64,000 bases of DNA from Sphagnum compactum. Its lineage: Eukaryota; Bryophyta; Sphagnopsida; Sphagnales. The DNA is taken from the NCBI GenBank assembly GCA_965153455.1, contig OZ234502.1, positions 9,641,495 to 9,705,494 on the forward strand. The letters are read 5' to 3'. Positions 60,120 to 64,000 of this stretch are shown piece after piece. Both the position numbers and the translations under genes were made by a program. How positions within the stretch are numbered: position 1 is the first letter of the stretch; each line of letters starts with the position of its first letter. The notes beneath the pieces were generated by a model, which saw only the letters and a program-made list of their open reading frames with translations, had not been told where the DNA came from and ran no database searches.

Positions 60120-62640
60120 TAGGCATAATATCTGTCCCGCTCTCAAGGGTAACCTAAATATCCCTTCTCTTTTCTAGGAGGGATATATTCAAATTTCACA
60201 GGTATAAGGTGCCCTTCAAATACGTTAGGAATTTTCTCCCATTGCTTTACATATATATTACCCCTGCTAGGATCGCATCTCAACTCCGGAATTGGCCTTT
60301 TCTATCCTCGCTATGTATAGCCAAAATGCTATAGTGAAAATGAAAAGTTCTAAAATCCTGAGATTTTTTGAGATTTTCAATAGCCAGAATTAGACCAAAA
60401 TTTAAGAAAAATCGCCAGAATTTCTAACTATATTTCAAGTAGGTAGAAAAAAATATAGAAGGATTTTTTTAAAAATATATTTTCATATTCAGCTTGTAGC
60501 CAAAATTGGCTAAATCTTCATGTGGATCATTGCCACTTTGGCTATACTAACACATAATTGCCCAAAACAAAACACTGTCCCAAACGAGTCTGGGTGTACC
60601 CATTCCTCAGATCAGGAAATGATCATTGTGAGGAGAGATTTCTGTTGGAGATGATGATAGAGGGAATGATACTCATGTGCAACAGAACAGCTGTTGTGAG
60701 AAGACCCAATGGTAGATACCCACCACCACCACCTGAGCTATGACGGCAGTGATTGTCAGGGCAACCTGCTGCCTCCACCTACTTGTAATCCTTACTCATT
60801 TGTGACCTGCTTGCACTTCATGTATGCATCAATGATGGTTTCGTTTTTACCCCAGTACCTCCACAACAGAGCAGAGCAGAGCAGGGCTTTGTGCACGCTG
60901 GGGATAAATTTTTTTGACCTAGTCAAAATGTTCTAAAAGTTATAGTAAAGAGTAATAAGTGCATGCTGGAGTCTGGAGGGAGTGAGCTCGGTTGGTTGTT
61001 AGATTAACTTGTTTGTTGCTGGGTCAGTAACTTCTTCTGGAGGATTCAAGTCTCTCAAGATGATCATATATGATTCATTCTTGCTACCTAGTTCTTGATG
61101 ATGATGGATGATGGACTTGATTCATTTTGGGTGGGAATTGTTGAGGCTGAAAACTTTTATGACAAAAAGCATTTGTTGTCTGTTGGAACTTGGATCCTTT
61201 GAGGCTTGGTGAAGGCTTGGTGCTGAACAGCAGACCTGCAGGCAGGCAGGCTCTTTGCCATTTGAAAGCTAGTAGTAATTATAGGTTTATAGTACACTAT
61301 AGATGCCTTTTAGTCAAGTTTCACTGTGGTGATTTCCAGATTTGGTATAGTATTTTAATGTAGAAAACTAACAAGTAGTGCCTTTTTAAGTTCCACACAA
61401 CTGTTGTTCACGTGTTGAAATCTTTGCCCTGTTCTTTGTAAAGATCTGTTTGGAGGCTTTGGAAGTGCTATGTATATGTATTTATTTTTAAGAAAATTTA
61501 ATCTAAAAAATTGGGTGGAAAGAGAAATATAGTAATAATCAATTGGGAATCAGAACAGAAGTCAGGAAGACACAGACCTAAGCATTCAGTGCAAATGATG
61601 AGGAAGATGAGGAAGGATCCTTCCAACATGGAAGGGAGTTACCACTAGGCCTTGCGTGGATGAGGAGGGCCAGGGTGAACCAGCCACCCACATTGGTACC
61701 TTTACCTTCTTGAGTGAGGCTTCTTAGTGACCAAATTAAACCCAAAAAGAGCTGTTGCATTTGGACTCAAAACCTGCCCTGATTTAGTCTAATCATGGGA
61801 CATTTGTAATATTTAGAAGCAATTTAGATGAATTTAGTGATTTTTACCTCACTGTGGGTTCAGCCACTGCATTGAGCCAGCAGCACCTACCCTGATACCT
61901 AGAAACCCTGAATTTTTGTAGGTTGCATATACCCATGTTTCCTATCCACCCACCATCCATCTCCCAAAGTGTGCAGGTGGTCTCAAAAGCCCATGCCACA
62001 GCCACCTTCACACCGTGAATTCATGGGTGGATGAATGGATCGAGATGACTATTCAGGTTTCTCTATACTTGCTGAGTGCATATGATATAAGTCACATCCA
62101 AGGATTTTCTCAAGTTTGTTGGCCTCGCCTACTACCAAGGCAAGGATATATTGTGTTTAGATTCATTATAGAGTATAGTAGCTTAACAGATTTTGGCCCC
62201 CTAGGTAATAATAGGTCTATTTTTATATGAGGATTTTTGAAAGATGATATTGGTACATGGAGGCACCTAGTGTGAAACTCAGTTTGGACCTGTAAATATG
62301 CTTTGGACATGGTGCCTTCCAAAGAGGGCCGGGTATATGCACGGGTATCACATGTTGTACTGTACTTATGAAAGGATCCTTCACACATACCAGTTGTGTG
62401 GTTTATAGTAACTAATTCAGTTCCTACTTGGTCACATGTTGTCACTAAGTACCCTACATGACATGCTTATGTGGCAATTTAACTATAGAGTTACCGACCG
62501 TAGTAATGCTATTGATAATGTAGTCCCCACTCATGAGAAGTCTTTCAAATTTGAAGATTCTTGTCTCATTAAAAAGCAAACATCTTAAGCATGTGGCTTG
62601 AAAAGAGTAGGTAGATCCATGAGCATACATGTATTCTACA
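60120..62640. other. Intergenic sequence, no assignable gene
   Basis: Base composition is more balanced than in the AT-rich deserts, especially 60560-62300, and short frames occur (for example from 60558, ending RRPNGRYPPPPPEL). I recognise no domain or exon chain. Confidence 0.45.
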
Positions 62641-62649
62641 ATGTAAGGA

Positions 62650-62960
62650 TGGAACAAAATCGCAAGAAACTTGGAGATGTTTGTTCATGGTTGGGTGCCA
62701 AGAAATGAAAAATCGTGCGAGGACAAATGGAATGGACTAAACTCCAATAACAAACCAACTCTCAAATTATCACAAAGGAGACAAAGGACCTCATATCCTT
62801 CTGAGAGATCAAAGCAAAGGAGTTTGACATGTATCACTTACCTCATGAATCAAATGGAAAATGCTACAAAATAGTTGAAGGATTTCAAGGGGAGCAAGTC
62901 ATCAATGCACTAGTCCATGAAAATGATTTGCAAGCTAAAGGTGATGTGAACTAACACACA
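62650..62960 (+). pseudogene. Broken trihelix/Myb-SANT-like domain gene
   Basis: Three frames must be joined to follow the similarity. NRKKLGDVCSWLG in one frame is followed by KSCEDKWNGLNSNNK in another, then KEFDMYHLPHESNGKCYKIV and EGFQGEQVINALVHENDLQA in a third. CEDKWN-L followed by a H-LP-x-N...Y-L-EGFQGE segment is a pattern I associate with plant trihelix-type DNA-binding proteins. At least two frameshifts and a stop break it, and no start or upstream exons were found. It is a pseudogene or transposon-derived relic. Confidence 0.5.
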
Positions 62961-63290
62961 AGAGGAGCAAGATTTTGCAAAGCCATGATCGTAGTTGTTC
63001 ATGAAAGAAGTCATTGGTGAACATTAGCCAACAAAACAATAATCCAACGCACAAAAAATAAGTGTGAATTTTGTGAACCTTGATGATGTAGCTGGGAAAT
63101 CTCAACATACTTCCTTCATGGTCAATTTTTTGAACATGTCAATAACATTTGCTATGCTTACATCACTTTCAACAACACCAATTACATTTGAAATCACATG
63201 ATTTAAGCGCAAATGCTCAAATGTGTTATCACCATGATTGAAGAAACAACCAAGTAGTTCATGTGATGGATTGTACAAAGTTTTTTGATC

Positions 63291-63376
63291 CATTGCATCA
63301 ACTATTAATCAACTAATAAGGTCATTGCATCAACTATTAATCAACTAATAAGGTCATTGCATCAACTATTTGTTTG
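63291..63376. repeat. Perfect 32-bp tandem repeat, 2.7 copies
   Basis: CATTGCATCAACTATTAATC followed by AACTAATAAGGT is repeated exactly at 63291, 63323 and (partly) 63355. Confidence 0.95.
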
Positions 63377-64000
63377 TTTACAAAGTTGGAGATTGAAGAG
63401 CATTGCATTATGATCCATGAGCTCATTGTGGAGTCCATCAATTGTAATATTTCAAGCAAATAAATAGGAAGACTCACAAGACAAGCAAGGATATGGTGAT
63501 CATTCTTTCCAACCTTAGCATTGCAATGTGCCAATCTTTCATATAGGACAAAAATATGATGTTTGCACCTGTGAAATTTTACTTCAAACTTATTAGAAAA
63601 TCAAACCATACAACTTCAAGATGAAGAGATTTTAAATTCATCTTGACAATAAATAGGTATCAATTCATATTTAATTCAACATTTGATCCAACAATAATTC
63701 GATCTAACATCAAAAGACTTTCACATCAATGAACATTCATGAAATGCAAATTCATATTTTACATGTCCATATCCTTTGTGTGGTCTATTTCCAAAATATT
63801 GTACAAAAATGATTATTTGATATGTTCTAATGATCCACATCTTATAAATTTGGTTCAAATTCATTGTTAATTATTTTCCCTTTAGGAATCTGATCATTAA
63901 TTATTCTTTGACCAAGAAAATTTTCAAAATTGATAGTTCTATTCTCATTAATACCAAAAAACACATGGTTCTCATTCTAATAACATCACAATTGAAATGA

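Overview
The window looks like nuclear DNA of a land plant. It has spliced genes with GT/AG introns and conserved plant families: class II HD-Zip, a sterol isomerase of the HYDRA1/EBP family, and a plant-type RanBPM/CTLH protein. These lie in long AT-rich intergenic DNA full of small repeats and decayed transposons. Short introns (about 100 to 890 bases) in a gene-poor region hint at a non-flowering plant (fern, lycophyte or bryophyte), but this is a weak inference; I cannot name the species.

Five protein genes are supported. For the four spliced ones I rebuilt every junction by hand and all reading-frame phases close. They are: (1) minus strand 9598-5320, six exons, a 917-residue F-box / leucine-rich-repeat / ankyrin-repeat protein; (2) plus strand 21494-22825, a single-exon 443-residue SPRY-LisH-CTLH-CRA protein (RanBPM-like, CTLH/GID E3 ligase scaffold); (3) minus strand 27038-24800, four exons, a 221-residue sterol delta8-delta7 isomerase; (4) minus strand 36768-34029, five exons, a 316-residue protein of unknown function with a C-terminal membrane anchor; (5) minus strand 50155-48501, four exons, a 358-residue HD-Zip II transcription factor with the CPSCE motif. 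They are unrelated in function and form no operon or cluster. Genes 2 and 3 converge tail to tail.

Layout: 1-5300 is gene-derived debris, including a relic of a DDX41-type zinc knuckle. 5.3-9.6 kb is the F-box gene, with a duplicated (TTC)n block upstream. 11-20.7 kb is an AT-rich desert holding a complete non-autonomous CACTA transposon with a 3-bp target duplication. 20.8-27.1 kb is the gene-rich part (RanBPM and sterol isomerase). 27.3-29.6 kb is a repeat complex. 30-32.6 kb holds exon-like relics. 34-36.8 kb is the membrane-anchored gene. 37.4-46 kb is an AT-rich desert. 48.5-51.1 kb is the HD-Zip gene with a long leader. 51-64 kb is AT-rich, with a 200-bp Tourist-like MITE, tandem repeats and a broken trihelix-like gene.

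No rRNA, intact tRNA, CRISPR array or viral gene was seen. The most noteworthy items are the F-box/LRR/ankyrin architecture, the intronless RanBPM gene with a promoter-proximal inverted repeat, and the CACTA element with its interior of CCTAGG-rich repeats.
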